Numbered from the stretch's first letter, positions 7,830 through 16,953 are shown. The stretch is 64,000 nucleotides of DNA from Firmicutes bacterium UBA2116 (GCA_002331025.1 DCYG01000007.1:83298-147297), one strand, 5' to 3'. The notes: generated by a model not told the origin, from the sequence alone. A program made the numbers and translations.

Positions 7830-9155
7830 CTAAAATATATTCGGTGTGATTCCGCTTTTTATCTGATATTTGTAAAATAAGTTCACAACACAATAAAACA
7901 AATATTTTCCCGGATTTTTCAAAAATTCCTTTCTTAATATGTTCCTTTTGATGATTGATTTATAAGTGAACAGAGATTCGTATAAATCCCAGTAGGCTGA
8001 TGTCAATTCCTCAGGTGTCATATTTCTGGGTTTATGAACAGCTTCAGTACCATCAAAGGAATATATATTATCGTTAATTAATCTGCCTTCAGCTACAATA
8101 TCTTTAAAAAACTTAGTTCCAGGAATGGGTGTCAGAATATAGAAACGTGGAACAGAGATTTTATTTTCCTCTATAAAGTCTTTTGTCATTCTTATGGATT
8201 CCAAGGTGTCTCCCTCTCCGCCTACCACCATTTCAGTGGAGACATCAATTCCGTGCCTTTGTATGTTCCTTATTAATTCAGGATATTTTGAAGGATTTGC
8301 CCAGCCCTTGTTCATTCCTATTAAACTTTCCCGGGAAATACTCTCAAGCCCAAAGCTAAGTGTGGTACATCCGCTTTCGGACAATTGCTTTAGCAGTTCA
8401 TCTTCCTTGCCGATTTTTATATCACATTGGCTCATCCATTCCATGTTAAGCTTTTTTATTTCATTTAACAATTCATGCAGATATTCTCTGTCGGAAAATA
8501 TATTGTCATCCAGCAGCAAAAATTTTTTAAAGCCTAATTCCTTAACCTGCTTTATATCTCGTACCACCTCATCAAGAGGCTTTTTAATGTAATGTCCCTT
8601 GTACAGACATGCCACAGAGCAAAAACTGCAAACATTGGGGCATCCTCTGCCTGCTTGTACAGGAAGAAAATCTCCGATTTTTTTGTTGACAATTAAATCA
8701 AACCGTGGCAAAGGTGTTGAAAAAAATCCTTTTTCTAAATTTTTTTCATATATATTTTTAAGTTTCCCTTTTTCATAATCTTCTAATAGTTCTGACCATA
8801 TCAATTCTGCATCGCCGACTACAACCGCATCGCAATATTTTAATGCCTCTTCAGCCATAATGCTTACCATGTAGCCGCCCAATATCACTGTCTTTCCCAT
8901 TTCCTTAAATTTCTTTGCTATATCTATGGATCTGATGACACCGTGTCCCATTGAGCTTATGCCTACAATATCGGCGTCAGTATCCCAGGGTATATCCTCT
9001 AATATTTCAAGTATAATTTCCGACTCCCAGTCATCTGGCATCATTGCCGCCAATAAAGGCATTGCAAGTCCCACAAAGTACAATCTGCCTTTCTTTATGG
9101 GCTTGTGATTCTGGTCGTAGGGGCTTGGCTGTATAAGCAATATTTTTTTATTCAA
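7830..9155 (-). CDS. cobalamin-binding-domain radical SAM protein (fourth of cluster)
   Basis: Radical SAM enzyme of 441 residues. Residues 1-135 form a Rossmann-like B12-binding domain (hydrophobic strands at 4-9, 62-66 and 89-93, with a GGY segment) but lack the classical DxHxxG motif. The radical SAM domain has the 4Fe-4S triad C172-x3-C176-x2-C179, and residues 385-441 form a C-terminal extension of the DUF4070 kind. A TTG start at 9155 follows GGGAGGAG. It is the last large gene of the operon and less like the other three radical SAM proteins than they are like one another. Possible chemistries include methylation or cyclisation at unactivated carbon; none can be assigned. Confidence 0.88.
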   Translation of the reverse strand: MNKKILLIQPSPYDQNHKPIKKGRLYFVGLAMPLLAAMMPDDWESEIILEILEDIPWDTDADIVGISSMGHGVIRSIDIAKKFKEMGKTVILGGYMVSIMAEEALKYCDAVVVGDAELIWSELLEDYEKGKLKNIYEKNLEKGFFSTPLPRFDLIVNKKIGDFLPVQAGRGCPNVCSFCSVACLYKGHYIKKPLDEVVRDIKQVKELGFKKFLLLDDNIFSDREYLHELLNEIKKLNMEWMSQCDIKIGKEDELLKQLSESGCTTLSFGLESISRESLIGMNKGWANPSKYPELIRNIQRHGIDVSTEMVVGGEGDTLESIRMTKDFIEENKISVPRFYILTPIPGTKFFKDIVAEGRLINDNIYSFDGTEAVHKPRNMTPEELTSAYWDLYESLFTYKSIIKRNILRKEFLKNPGKYLFYCVVNLFYKYQIKSGITPNIF

Positions 9156-9171
9156 GATTACTCCTCCCCCT

Positions 9172-10521
9172 TTATTCTTCCATCAAACCTGCAAAGAAAT
9201 TCCTTGCTGTATCTCTTATATATTGCAAATCAACAAAGTCATAAACTCCATGTTTCTTTCCAAGCAGTGTGAGTTTTACAATTAATTTATAATATTCCAT
9301 ATAATATTCTTGTTTTGTCAGATTTGTCGGCTTCAGTACTAAATGTATGAAGTCCCAGTAGTGTATTTTGTCAGTAGTAAGTTTATCTTTGTATTCTTCA
9401 TATAGTTGAGTGCCGGGAATTGGTGTAAATATAGATACTGATGCATATTTTAACTCTGCTTGTTCAATCCAATTATATAACTTTGCAAAATCTTCTTTTG
9501 TATATTGCATATCCACAATAAAAAGTGCTAAACAGTCTATATCGTGTTTTTTAAGTATTCTTACGCATTCCTCATTTGCATTTTTTGATGACTGTTTACT
9601 ATATGAATTTAGAGTATTGTCATCAATAGCTTCAAGTCCTGCTATGATTCCTACTACTCCGGCAGAACCTAATTCTTTTATGATTTCTTCGTTCTCCACA
9701 ACAAAATCAGCTCTGCTGTATATAACAAAATTCTTTTTAATATTTCTCTCTTTTATTAAAGATATAAACGTATTTACTCTTTGTTTATTTACTAAGAATG
9801 TATCATCTACTATATGAATATTATCACATTCAATACCTTCTATCTCATCTACAACTAAATTTATATCACGTGCAATATATTTTCCCCCATTAATTTTTCT
9901 GCAAAAGCAGAAGCTGCATTCATAAGGACAACTATAGGCTGTTTTCACTATTGCACAAGGACTATATCCGAGATATCTATACAAATGTTTATTTTCATTA
10001 AAGTGGGACCTGTCAGGTATAGGTAAATCATTGGGATCTGCCAACAATTTTTTGTTTTCAATCCAATCTGTATTTTTTCGATAACATATTCCATCAATGG
10101 ATTCTAATTCTTTTATGTCGAAATCCAACCCTAATCTCAGAATGCGTTTAAAAGGTTCAAGCGAGCTTGAATGCATTATATAATCTATGTTATCTGTATA
10201 AAATCTTTCAAAATTAATTTCAACATGTACTCCTCCAACCATTACTTTTATTGACGGATTATACTCTTTAACTATCCTTGAACAATCAATCATTACTTGT
10301 TCCTGAGTTATGTACCCGGAGACAGCTACTATATCAGGTTGAAAATTTATTAGTATATCTTTTAATTTTCTATTATCGTGAAGAGCATCAAATATCCTGC
10401 AATCTACATTCTCTTCTTTCGCTATTGTATATAAATATTCCAAATCAAGAGGTTCTAAATCTATTACATTAACATTTGATATTAAATTAAGGGACTTGGG
10501 TCTTACCAATAGTAATTTCAT
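9172..10521 (-). CDS. B12-domain radical SAM protein (third of cluster)
   Basis: Protein of 449 residues with an N-terminal B12-binding-type domain (MKLLLVRPKS start, VMVGGVHVE near 93-101) and a radical SAM domain with cysteines at 198, 202 and 205. The triad runs directly into FCFCRKINGGKY, which adds a fourth Cys at 207, a feature shared with the protein at 11921-13279. The C-terminal 80 residues are helical and basic. It starts 10 bases after the stop of its upstream neighbour, so translation is probably coupled. Closest visible relatives are the two following paralogues in this operon, implying tandem duplication. Substrate unknown. Confidence 0.88.
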   Translation of the reverse strand: MKLLLVRPKSLNLISNVNVIDLEPLDLEYLYTIAKEENVDCRIFDALHDNRKLKDILINFQPDIVAVSGYITQEQVMIDCSRIVKEYNPSIKVMVGGVHVEINFERFYTDNIDYIMHSSSLEPFKRILRLGLDFDIKELESIDGICYRKNTDWIENKKLLADPNDLPIPDRSHFNENKHLYRYLGYSPCAIVKTAYSCPYECSFCFCRKINGGKYIARDINLVVDEIEGIECDNIHIVDDTFLVNKQRVNTFISLIKERNIKKNFVIYSRADFVVENEEIIKELGSAGVVGIIAGLEAIDDNTLNSYSKQSSKNANEECVRILKKHDIDCLALFIVDMQYTKEDFAKLYNWIEQAELKYASVSIFTPIPGTQLYEEYKDKLTTDKIHYWDFIHLVLKPTNLTKQEYYMEYYKLIVKLTLLGKKHGVYDFVDLQYIRDTARNFFAGLMEE

Positions 10522-10530
10522 TTTTATACC

Positions 10531-11904
10531 CTACCTTCTTGTCAGAAAATTTTTAATATAGACTTTGAACAATGAATTGAATCCGAAAACCATTTTTAGT
10601 GTGTTCTTTATCGGGAATGTTTTTAAAGTATAATTAACTGAGTGCCGGTTTCCATTTACTTTTAATGTCAATTTCAGTACTTCCCAGTAATATGCTTTTA
10701 AACTCATTTTAGACGGATATATTAACACATCCCCAAAATTCCATTTATCATAATCTTCTTTTTCATATATCAATCTGTCTTTGAATTCATCGTATAATGG
10801 AGTTAATGGGTGAGGCACCAATGGTGAAAATGTTATAAGTTCCGGTTTTAATATGTTTATATATTCTATTAATTTTTTAAAATCTGACTTTTCCCAGTCC
10901 GGATGAATTATAAACGAACCCCAACAGGCTATATTGCTTTTTCTGAGTAATTCGGTAGCTGTTATATTGTCGTCTACTGTAGCTGCTTTATTGTAAGACT
11001 TTAATCTGTTGTTATCAAAAGCTTCATACCCTACAATTACTGCAACTATACCATTTTTTCTCAGCCTGTCTAATATATCCGACTTTTCTAATATGCTGTT
11101 CACGCTGCCATAACACATATATTCTTTTTTGATATTTCTTTCCTCTAATAATTCACAAAACCTGATAAGTCTTTTCTCATTTATTAAAAAGTCATTATCG
11201 CAAATCATTATGTATGGTTCATCTATACTTTCAATTTGGTCTACTATTTCATCAATGGGGATTTCTCTTACCATTGATCCTTCTAACTTCCATCTTACAC
11301 AGAAATTACACCTGTTTCTACAGCCGTAAGCTGTTTGTAATACAGCACAAGGCTTATATCCTATATAGCTGTATTCTTTTCTATACCTTGCAGTAGACTC
11401 TCTATCGGGAACAATGTATTCATTAAAACAAAATTCCCCATCATTTTTAAACTGCAGGTTTTTGCTGTATACACCATCAATTAATACAGGTTCATTTCCA
11501 TTTGCAACATTCTGTATCAGTTCCTTTATATTTTTTCTTGTGGTAGATTTAAACACATAATCGATGCAATCTAAAAAGAAACTATCCGGATAAGTTGCTG
11601 CCTGTACTCCACCAACTAAAACAGTTATTCCTTCGTTAAATTGCTTTGTCATATTAGCTATTTGAACAACATTTTCAACATCAGTACACTGAGATGTAAC
11701 ACCTACTATGTCCGGCTTAAAATTCTCTAAGTATGTTTCAAGCCTTCCGTTTGTTTCTACCATGAAATCAACTAATAATACTTCTGTATTATTTTCTTTT
11801 AATATAGTCGAAACACATTCTATCCCCATAGGTTCGCCAAACAAAAAGTTTTTAACTGTTGTTATATTTTTGTTTACCCATGGTCTTACTAATAAAACCT
11901 TCAT
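10531..11904 (-). CDS. B12-domain radical SAM protein (second of cluster)
   Basis: Protein of 457 residues with the same two-domain plan as its neighbours: a B12-binding-like N-terminus (VLVGGVQAA near 96-104) and radical SAM cysteines at 195, 199 and 202 within YGCRNRCNFC. Unlike the proteins on either side, the residues after the triad are VRWKLEGS rather than FCRxI..GKY, so the extra Cys is missing. That suggests a different substrate or partner despite shared ancestry. An in-frame ATG follows GAGGGG. The C-terminus ends in a hydrophobic and basic tail (KVYIKNFLTRR) that may associate with membrane. Confidence 0.87.
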   Translation of the reverse strand: MKVLLVRPWVNKNITTVKNFLFGEPMGIECVSTILKENNTEVLLVDFMVETNGRLETYLENFKPDIVGVTSQCTDVENVVQIANMTKQFNEGITVLVGGVQAATYPDSFFLDCIDYVFKSTTRKNIKELIQNVANGNEPVLIDGVYSKNLQFKNDGEFCFNEYIVPDRESTARYRKEYSYIGYKPCAVLQTAYGCRNRCNFCVRWKLEGSMVREIPIDEIVDQIESIDEPYIMICDNDFLINEKRLIRFCELLEERNIKKEYMCYGSVNSILEKSDILDRLRKNGIVAVIVGYEAFDNNRLKSYNKAATVDDNITATELLRKSNIACWGSFIIHPDWEKSDFKKLIEYINILKPELITFSPLVPHPLTPLYDEFKDRLIYEKEDYDKWNFGDVLIYPSKMSLKAYYWEVLKLTLKVNGNRHSVNYTLKTFPIKNTLKMVFGFNSLFKVYIKNFLTRR

Positions 11905-11920
11905 ATAAACCCCTCATTTT

Positions 11921-13279
11921 TTAATTTCGAAACATTTTTATAAAATATTGCATAGTTATGTTAGAAGCTCCTGCAGATAATTTAAGGTTTTCCTTAATTC
12001 CGTATTCCCTGATCATTTTAATTAAATTTCGTGGATTCATAGTTATCTTATAATAGAGCTTTATTATGTTCCAATAATATCTGCGTATTGTAATTTTAGA
12101 TGGTTGCACTGTTAAGTGTGCCAAGTCCCACTTTTCAGATTCATTTCTTGGAATAATAAGTTTGTCTTTATATTCTTCATAAAGTTCTGTACCTGGTATG
12201 GGAGTAAATGGCTGGAGATTTATAAACTTTATATCTATTTTTCTTATCCATTTATATAATCTGTTAAAATCACTGTCGTCCCAGTCTACACCAAGTATAA
12301 GTGTGCCGTAGCATTCTACATTGTATCTTTTAAGGATATCAATAGCTTTCTCATTTATTTCTACATTGCTTTTCTTATTGTATTTTTTGAGTTCCTCTTC
12401 ATTACTTGATTCAAGTCCTACTATTACTGCTCTTAGACCTATCTTTGAAAATTTATCTATTATGTCTTCATTTTCAGCTATAAAATCCGCCCTTGCATAT
12501 ATCAGGAACTTTTTATTTAAATTATTTTCTTTTAAAAGCCTGCAGAATTTTAGTATTCTGTTCCTGTCTACTAAAAAATCATCATCGACTATATAAATTT
12601 CTCTTTCTGAAATTGATTTTATTTCTTCAATTATATCTTCTAAATCCCGTGTAAAATACTTTCCGTCTGTTATCTCTCTGCAAAAACAAAACTTACATTG
12701 ATATGGGCATCCATATGAAGTTTTCATCAATGCACAAGGATTATGAAACATATAATAGTACTTATTTCTATATTTTTCTACTAACTTTCTATTTGGATGT
12801 GGATAGTTGAATGTTGTTTCCTTTATACATAATTGATAACCATCATTCCAAACACCACTTATTTTCCTATTATCGTTATCGTTCAATGAGGTTAATATTT
12901 CAGCAAAGGTTTTAAGTCCATTAGATGCAACGATGTAATCGATGTTATCGTCTTCAAAGTCCTTTGGAACAACTTCCGCATGCACACCTCCTATAACAAC
13001 CTTACAGGATGAATTTACCTGCTTTATTTCTTTTGCATAATTTTTAACAACATTTATATGTGCTATATATGAAGTAATACCAACAATACCTGGATTATGT
13101 TTTTTTATGTGATAAGCCAGAGGTTTCTTTTCTAATATCATATCAATTATAGTTATTTTATGTCCCATAGGCTCTACATAGGCTCCTATGTATTCTAATT
13201 CTAATGGTTCACAAATCATTACATTTTGAAGGCCTATTGTTTCTTTGTCCGGTTTTGGGCGTATAAGTAATATATCCAT
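11921..13279 (-). CDS. B12-domain radical SAM protein (first of cluster)
   Basis: Protein of 452 residues: a B12-binding-like domain at 1-135 (VVIGGVHAE near 94-102) and a radical SAM domain with C191, C195 and C198 plus an extra C200 in FCFCREITDGKY. TPIPGTELYEEY near residue 350 is typical of the YgiQ/BchE-like B12 radical SAM superfamily. It starts 6 bases after the methyltransferase stop, with a strong AGGAGG site. Its similarity to the proteins at 9172 and 10531 runs the whole length and includes the C-terminal ..YYW...KL segment, so they are paralogues. Substrate unknown. Confidence 0.88.
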   Translation of the reverse strand: MDILLIRPKPDKETIGLQNVMICEPLELEYIGAYVEPMGHKITIIDMILEKKPLAYHIKKHNPGIVGITSYIAHINVVKNYAKEIKQVNSSCKVVIGGVHAEVVPKDFEDDNIDYIVASNGLKTFAEILTSLNDNDNRKISGVWNDGYQLCIKETTFNYPHPNRKLVEKYRNKYYYMFHNPCALMKTSYGCPYQCKFCFCREITDGKYFTRDLEDIIEEIKSISEREIYIVDDDFLVDRNRILKFCRLLKENNLNKKFLIYARADFIAENEDIIDKFSKIGLRAVIVGLESSNEEELKKYNKKSNVEINEKAIDILKRYNVECYGTLILGVDWDDSDFNRLYKWIRKIDIKFINLQPFTPIPGTELYEEYKDKLIIPRNESEKWDLAHLTVQPSKITIRRYYWNIIKLYYKITMNPRNLIKMIREYGIKENLKLSAGASNITMQYFIKMFRN

Positions 13280-13285
13280 TACTTT

Positions 13286-13912
13286 TTATTCCTCCTTATT
13301 AAGTAAAAACAAGCATATCGTAGGCATATACCACTTTTCTTTTATCTTATGAATTTTTAGTAATATCAAAATATCTTTTGTTATTTTTCTTATATCTTTA
13401 ATAGAAGGATAGATTGCACTTCCGGTGGTGAGCTTAACAAAAAACATTGCTATATGGTCATAAACTGTATTGGCTGATGCTTGTGCTAATAATAAAGTTC
13501 CTGACGACTTCAGCATTGTGTGAAATTTCTTTAAGGAAGCAATTTTATCTTGATAATAAGGAAAAGAATGAGTGCAAATTATTATATCGAATTTCTCTTC
13601 TGCAAAAAAGTCATCAATACTGCTGACTATATATGTTGTTTCAGAATCTTTGCTTTTAGCTAATTTAATCATTTCTCCTGATAAATCTACCCCTGTATAT
13701 TTTATATTGTAATCTTTGAATTCACTCTTCATATCTGTTATAAGCTGACCGGTTCCACATCCCATATCAAGTATGTTATATGATTTATCTATATTTAAGA
13801 TGCTTTTGATTTCTTTAATTATGTCTCTTCTTGTTGGAGTAAGAGAATACTTTTGCACCCATAATCTTTCATACTTATCTGCCCAGAAGTCCCACACTTT
13901 AATATTGCTCAT
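13286..13912 (-). CDS. class I SAM-dependent methyltransferase
   Basis: Methyltransferase of 208 residues with motif I ILDMGCGTGQ near 47-56, the acidic ribose-binding position in YTGVDLSGEM near 72, and motif IV IIICTHSFPYYQ near 110. It resembles UbiE/MenG-like small-molecule or lipid methyltransferases rather than rRNA enzymes, but the target cannot be assigned. It lies 6 bases from the genes on both sides in the radical SAM operon, so it probably acts on the same product. Confidence 0.85.
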   Translation of the reverse strand: MSNIKVWDFWADKYERLWVQKYSLTPTRRDIIKEIKSILNIDKSYNILDMGCGTGQLITDMKSEFKDYNIKYTGVDLSGEMIKLAKSKDSETTYIVSSIDDFFAEEKFDIIICTHSFPYYQDKIASLKKFHTMLKSSGTLLLAQASANTVYDHIAMFFVKLTTGSAIYPSIKDIRKITKDILILLKIHKIKEKWYMPTICLFLLNKEE

Positions 13913-13918
13913 CCTTAC

Positions 13919-14896
13919 CTACCTCTTTGTATATAAGTTATCTTTAAACACATGATGTTTTATACTGTACGGCTTATATGAAAGCAACGGCAGCAACTTT
14001 TGAATGATAGAATTCAATAGAAAATTGCTGTGATGCACATACAAATATTTATATTGCTCCCTGCAGCCGATTTTTAATTTGCTTTCTTCAGCAGTCTGAC
14101 CAAATTCTATTGTACTTACCTGATTTTCAATTCCCACTTCAATTATTTTTAGGAGCATATTATAGTATATATCATATAGCTTTATATCTTCTTTATTAAA
14201 TCCGCCGAATAAAAAGTAAAGAGTATCATTTATTGTTTTTAACTGAATAAAACCTATGATATCGTTAGTATATACATCTGAAAATTCATATATTTCAGCG
14301 TCATATTCTCTGAAAAAGTCCGGTAGTAATGTTTCTAATGGGTTTTCGGTCCTTTTCATTATGCTCAGATAAAGCTTGTAATGATTTTCGTTGAATTCAT
14401 TATTGTCTATTTTTCTTATATTTAATTTATTTCTGAAGTTGAGAGCTTTGTTTATCCGCCTTCTGTACGGACTTCTTAAGCTGTTTAAATAATCATCAAA
14501 GGTTGAAAATTTGTTATCAAAAACAAAGGATGATAAAGTTTTTCCGCCGCTATTAAAAATGTTATCACCGTTAAGGAGGATTTTTAATCCCTTCTTCTTT
14601 TTTATTATGCTTTCAATTTCAACATGATTGCCAAAATAACCCTTCATGCAGACGGAAACAGGCAGACCGATTATTTGAACATTAGCCTTTAAAGGGAACA
14701 AATTTCTGAAATTGAACAAGTTTAATTTATGAGAATATGAAATCAAGAAACAGCTGTCTGTAAACTCATATTCCTGATTGCAGGGATTGACTTTTTCCAA
14801 CAGTTTTAAAAGAGGCAGAAGATCTTCCATTCGATTTTTATATATGAAATGATAATGATTCGATTCAAAATCATTAATAGCTTTATATTTGATCAT
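13919..14896 (-). CDS. BioF2/FemAB-like GNAT-fold acyltransferase
   Basis: Protein of 325 residues whose C-terminal two-thirds match the BioF2-like (Pfam acetyltransferase 6) pattern: a basic SPYRRRINKAL segment near 143, a strand YFLFGGFNKED near 229, then STIEFGQTAEESKLKIG near 266-282, the usual hallmark before the final strand. The family transfers acyl or aminoacyl groups in lipid, exopolysaccharide or peptidoglycan assembly. Its start codon lies inside the end of the upstream gene, giving a 14-base overlap and translational coupling to the GNAT-like protein at 14883-15974. A role in tailoring the operon product is inferred; the first 90 residues have no recognised motif. Confidence 0.65.
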   Translation of the reverse strand: MIKYKAINDFESNHYHFIYKNRMEDLLPLLKLLEKVNPCNQEYEFTDSCFLISYSHKLNLFNFRNLFPLKANVQIIGLPVSVCMKGYFGNHVEIESIIKKKKGLKILLNGDNIFNSGGKTLSSFVFDNKFSTFDDYLNSLRSPYRRRINKALNFRNKLNIRKIDNNEFNENHYKLYLSIMKRTENPLETLLPDFFREYDAEIYEFSDVYTNDIIGFIQLKTINDTLYFLFGGFNKEDIKLYDIYYNMLLKIIEVGIENQVSTIEFGQTAEESKLKIGCREQYKYLYVHHSNFLLNSIIQKLLPLLSYKPYSIKHHVFKDNLYTKR

Positions 14897-15974
14897 TATT
14901 CAATACCTTGATGTATGCCTTATAGCACTTAGATTCACAGTCAGCCCACTTGATGCCGAAGCTTTTAGACTTAGTATTATCCGATAAAATCCAACCGGAT
15001 TCCATATAATCATACTTACCCTTGATGCATTTGAAGCAATAGTTGAACAGGCAAAGTATTGCACCTTTGCTTCTTTCACCCGGAATTACACCCATTTCCA
15101 CAATTTTAAAGGTGTCAATTTTATGAGAAAATAACCTGTTTTTAATAACTGTTTTTAATCCGACTGTTTCATTTGAACTCATTATTTGATTAAAATCCGG
15201 ATACCAGAGCATAAAGCCAACGGAAGTACCGTTCTTTTCAACAAAGAGTAAATTTTCCGGTTTAATCAGAAACCTTAAGTCCTTAAACAATTCGTAATCT
15301 TCTTCTTTTTTTCTTGGATAGTAAAATAAATGTTCTTTAAAGCTTAAATTATTTATAGCGGTATATATTTCAGCTTCACGCTTTAAATTACTAAAATCGG
15401 CTTCTCTTACGGTGTAAATTCCATTTAATCTGTCAACAATTTCATCGCTTAATAGTTTGTCCGTATTTCGCATGTCTTTTTTGTAGCTTACCATTTCTAT
15501 AGCTTCAAAATTATTTGATGTAAAGAATTCATGGTAAAATTCAGGATTGTGCGCCATACCGAAGCTTTGTTTTTTATCATAGCCGCTTGCCAAAAATCCA
15601 AGCCCGTAATTAACGTGTATATTCAAAGAGGCGCTTAATTTGTAAGCACCCTTTTCATATGCAAATTGTTCAGCTCTGTCCAAAATTAGCTTAAATGCGT
15701 TTTGGTTTAATTCAGTGGCTTCAAAAAAACCAATCTGAACAAAATCGTGCATTCTATAAGCAAATGCCAAAACGCAAATCATTATTATCCTACCATTGTC
15801 TATAACCATCAACGGCTCTAAATCTACTGATTTGCACAGCTCAGAGGTTCCATAAACCAAGCCCTTCAACAATCCCGACATTGAATCTCTTTTAAGTGGA
15901 TTATCTAAATATTGACTTTTATAAAAATTTATAAAATTTTTCCTGTCTTTATCTGTTATATTGACTAATTCCAT
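14883..15974 (-). CDS. GNAT-like N-acetyltransferase-superfamily protein (YghO-like)
   Basis: Protein of 363 residues (ATG at 15974, GGAG 6 bases upstream, preferred to a TTG at 15986). The segment VNYGLGFLASGYDKK near 120-134 followed by an FYHEFF...NNFE motif, and a late GWILSDNTKSKSFGIKW block near 335, resemble the YghO-type GNAT-like family. I recognise it by pattern only. It overlaps the start of the acyltransferase gene by 14 bases, so both are probably made in equal amounts. Function unknown; acyl transfer to an amine or hydroxyl of the operon product is an inference. Confidence 0.6.
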   Translation of the reverse strand: MELVNITDKDRKNFINFYKSQYLDNPLKRDSMSGLLKGLVYGTSELCKSVDLEPLMVIDNGRIIMICVLAFAYRMHDFVQIGFFEATELNQNAFKLILDRAEQFAYEKGAYKLSASLNIHVNYGLGFLASGYDKKQSFGMAHNPEFYHEFFTSNNFEAIEMVSYKKDMRNTDKLLSDEIVDRLNGIYTVREADFSNLKREAEIYTAINNLSFKEHLFYYPRKKEEDYELFKDLRFLIKPENLLFVEKNGTSVGFMLWYPDFNQIMSSNETVGLKTVIKNRLFSHKIDTFKIVEMGVIPGERSKGAILCLFNYCFKCIKGKYDYMESGWILSDNTKSKSFGIKWADCESKCYKAYIKVLNNDQI

Positions 15975-15995
15975 TGTTTGCTCCAAATTTTCACC

Positions 15996-16685
15996 CTAAC
16001 ACTTGTCTCTGAATTTTATTCTGACATGGGAAGAATCACAAAATGGTTTAATTTTAGATTTTCCGCATCGGCAAAGTGTTTGTCTGTTTCTTACTTCATA
16101 TATAACACCGTCAACTGATTCTATAGGAATATAGCCCTTAACGTAAATAGGACCGCTGACATTCAGTTCTTCGTCCTGAAGTATTTCTATAGAAGGCTCC
16201 AGTTCCGGCTCAATTTCTTCATTATTCTTAGTGACGGCAAGCAATCTTCCTGCGGGGCATTCTACAGCGGCAATGATTGCCTCTTCCTTCAGATGCTCGT
16301 CATCAGAGTTTTCTGTCAGCTCCCATGCGTCTCCGTCGTTTCTGTGACAAAACCGGGCATAGGCGCATCTGCCGTCATCCAGCAATGTAATTTCAGGTCC
16401 TTCAAATACTTCAGCACGCTCTTTAAACAGTTTTTTTGAAGCAGTTTCTGTTCCGTCAAATTTAATTTTACTATGAGCTCCGTCACAAAAAGGATGCTTA
16501 TCAGAGCGACCGCATCTGCATAGCAAGTAGCTGTCAGTACCTATTAGTTCTTCCCCGTCTTTATATTCATATTGATTGACCTTTAAAACAATAATTTTTT
16601 CGCTTAAAGGAACATTGCCTGTAACCCTGTAAGGACCATTCTTTATAATTTTTATTTTTTGTTTATTATTCATAAACTTATCCAT
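15996..16685 (-). CDS. double CDGSH iron-sulfur domain protein
   Basis: Soluble protein of 229 residues with two complete CDGSH-type 2Fe-2S motifs: C56-x-C58...C67-D-x2-H71 and C205-x-C207...C216-D-x2-H220, each with three Cys and one His ligand. Between them lies an RCAYARFCH...VECPAG segment (Cys 107, 113, 143) resembling the Fer4_19-type domain often fused to CDGSH. It is the first gene of the minus-strand operon leading to the four radical SAM proteins, so a role in electron supply or iron-sulfur/redox sensing for them is plausible. A second ATG 12 bases downstream (16673) has a better ribosome site and may be the true start. Confidence 0.88.
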   Translation of the reverse strand: MDKFMNNKQKIKIIKNGPYRVTGNVPLSEKIIVLKVNQYEYKDGEELIGTDSYLLCRCGRSDKHPFCDGAHSKIKFDGTETASKKLFKERAEVFEGPEITLLDDGRCAYARFCHRNDGDAWELTENSDDEHLKEEAIIAAVECPAGRLLAVTKNNEEIEPELEPSIEILQDEELNVSGPIYVKGYIPIESVDGVIYEVRNRQTLCRCGKSKIKPFCDSSHVRIKFRDKC

Positions 16686-16723
16686 TCATAATTTTGTTTG
16701 ATATTATTTTAATTTAAATAATT

Positions 16724-16786
16724 ATATCATATCTGAGCCGAGTGCAGCGCAAGCTTGCTTGCATTGCCGAGGCGATGATATGATAT
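16724..16786. repeat. palindromic repeat in the leader of the CDGSH/radical SAM operon
   Basis: Perfect 10-bp outer arms ATATCATATC (16724-16733) and GATATGATAT (16777-16786) enclose a G+C-richer core with the palindrome GCAAGCTTGC. With the promoter at 16791-16819 the element would be transcribed at the very 5' end of the operon mRNA. It may be a dispersed palindromic element or a leader hairpin. Confidence 0.6.
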
Positions 16787-16790
16787 ATGT

Positions 16791-16819
16791 ATTATAGCAT
16801 ACATTGTCAAATACGTAAA
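16791..16819 (-). promoter_or_regulatory. sigma-A promoter of the CDGSH/radical SAM operon
   Basis: On the minus strand TTTACG (16814-16819), 17 bases, then TATAAT (16791-16796) with an extended TGC just before the -10. It is about 100 bases upstream of the first gene. The rest of the 300-base gap to the divergent gene at 16986 holds the palindrome above and a short fragment (about 16854-16885) like the GAGATTC repeat family. Confidence 0.65.
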
Positions 16820-16924
16820 ATGTTGATTTTACCATTGAAAGAGGCGGATTTGTCATTCCGGTTGGTAGCGAAGAACCTTCTTTGTTATTCACATAAAATT
16901 ATTTATTTTAAAACAACTAATATT

Positions 16925-16953
16925 TTGTTAAACATATAAATTTTGGGTATAAC
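16925..16953 (+). promoter_or_regulatory. candidate sigma-A promoter of the first oxidoreductase
   Basis: TTGTTA (16925-16930), 17 bases, TATAAC (16948-16953), with GGG directly before the -10. The paralogue at 29653 has the same arrangement (29592-29620), which supports both. Confidence 0.55.

Noticed and set aside
8194..8592. Plus-strand open frame of 132 codons opposite a radical SAM gene
   Set aside because: Serine-rich translation typical of the complement of a helical coding region; no ribosome site; the minus-strand gene carries the clear motifs.
9410..9817. Plus-strand open frame of 135 codons opposite the radical SAM gene at 9172
   Set aside because: Shadow of the true gene with no start signals or motifs.
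16815..16945. Plus-strand ORF of about 40 codons in the gap before the first oxidoreductase
   Set aside because: It has no ribosome site and crosses a repeat fragment.
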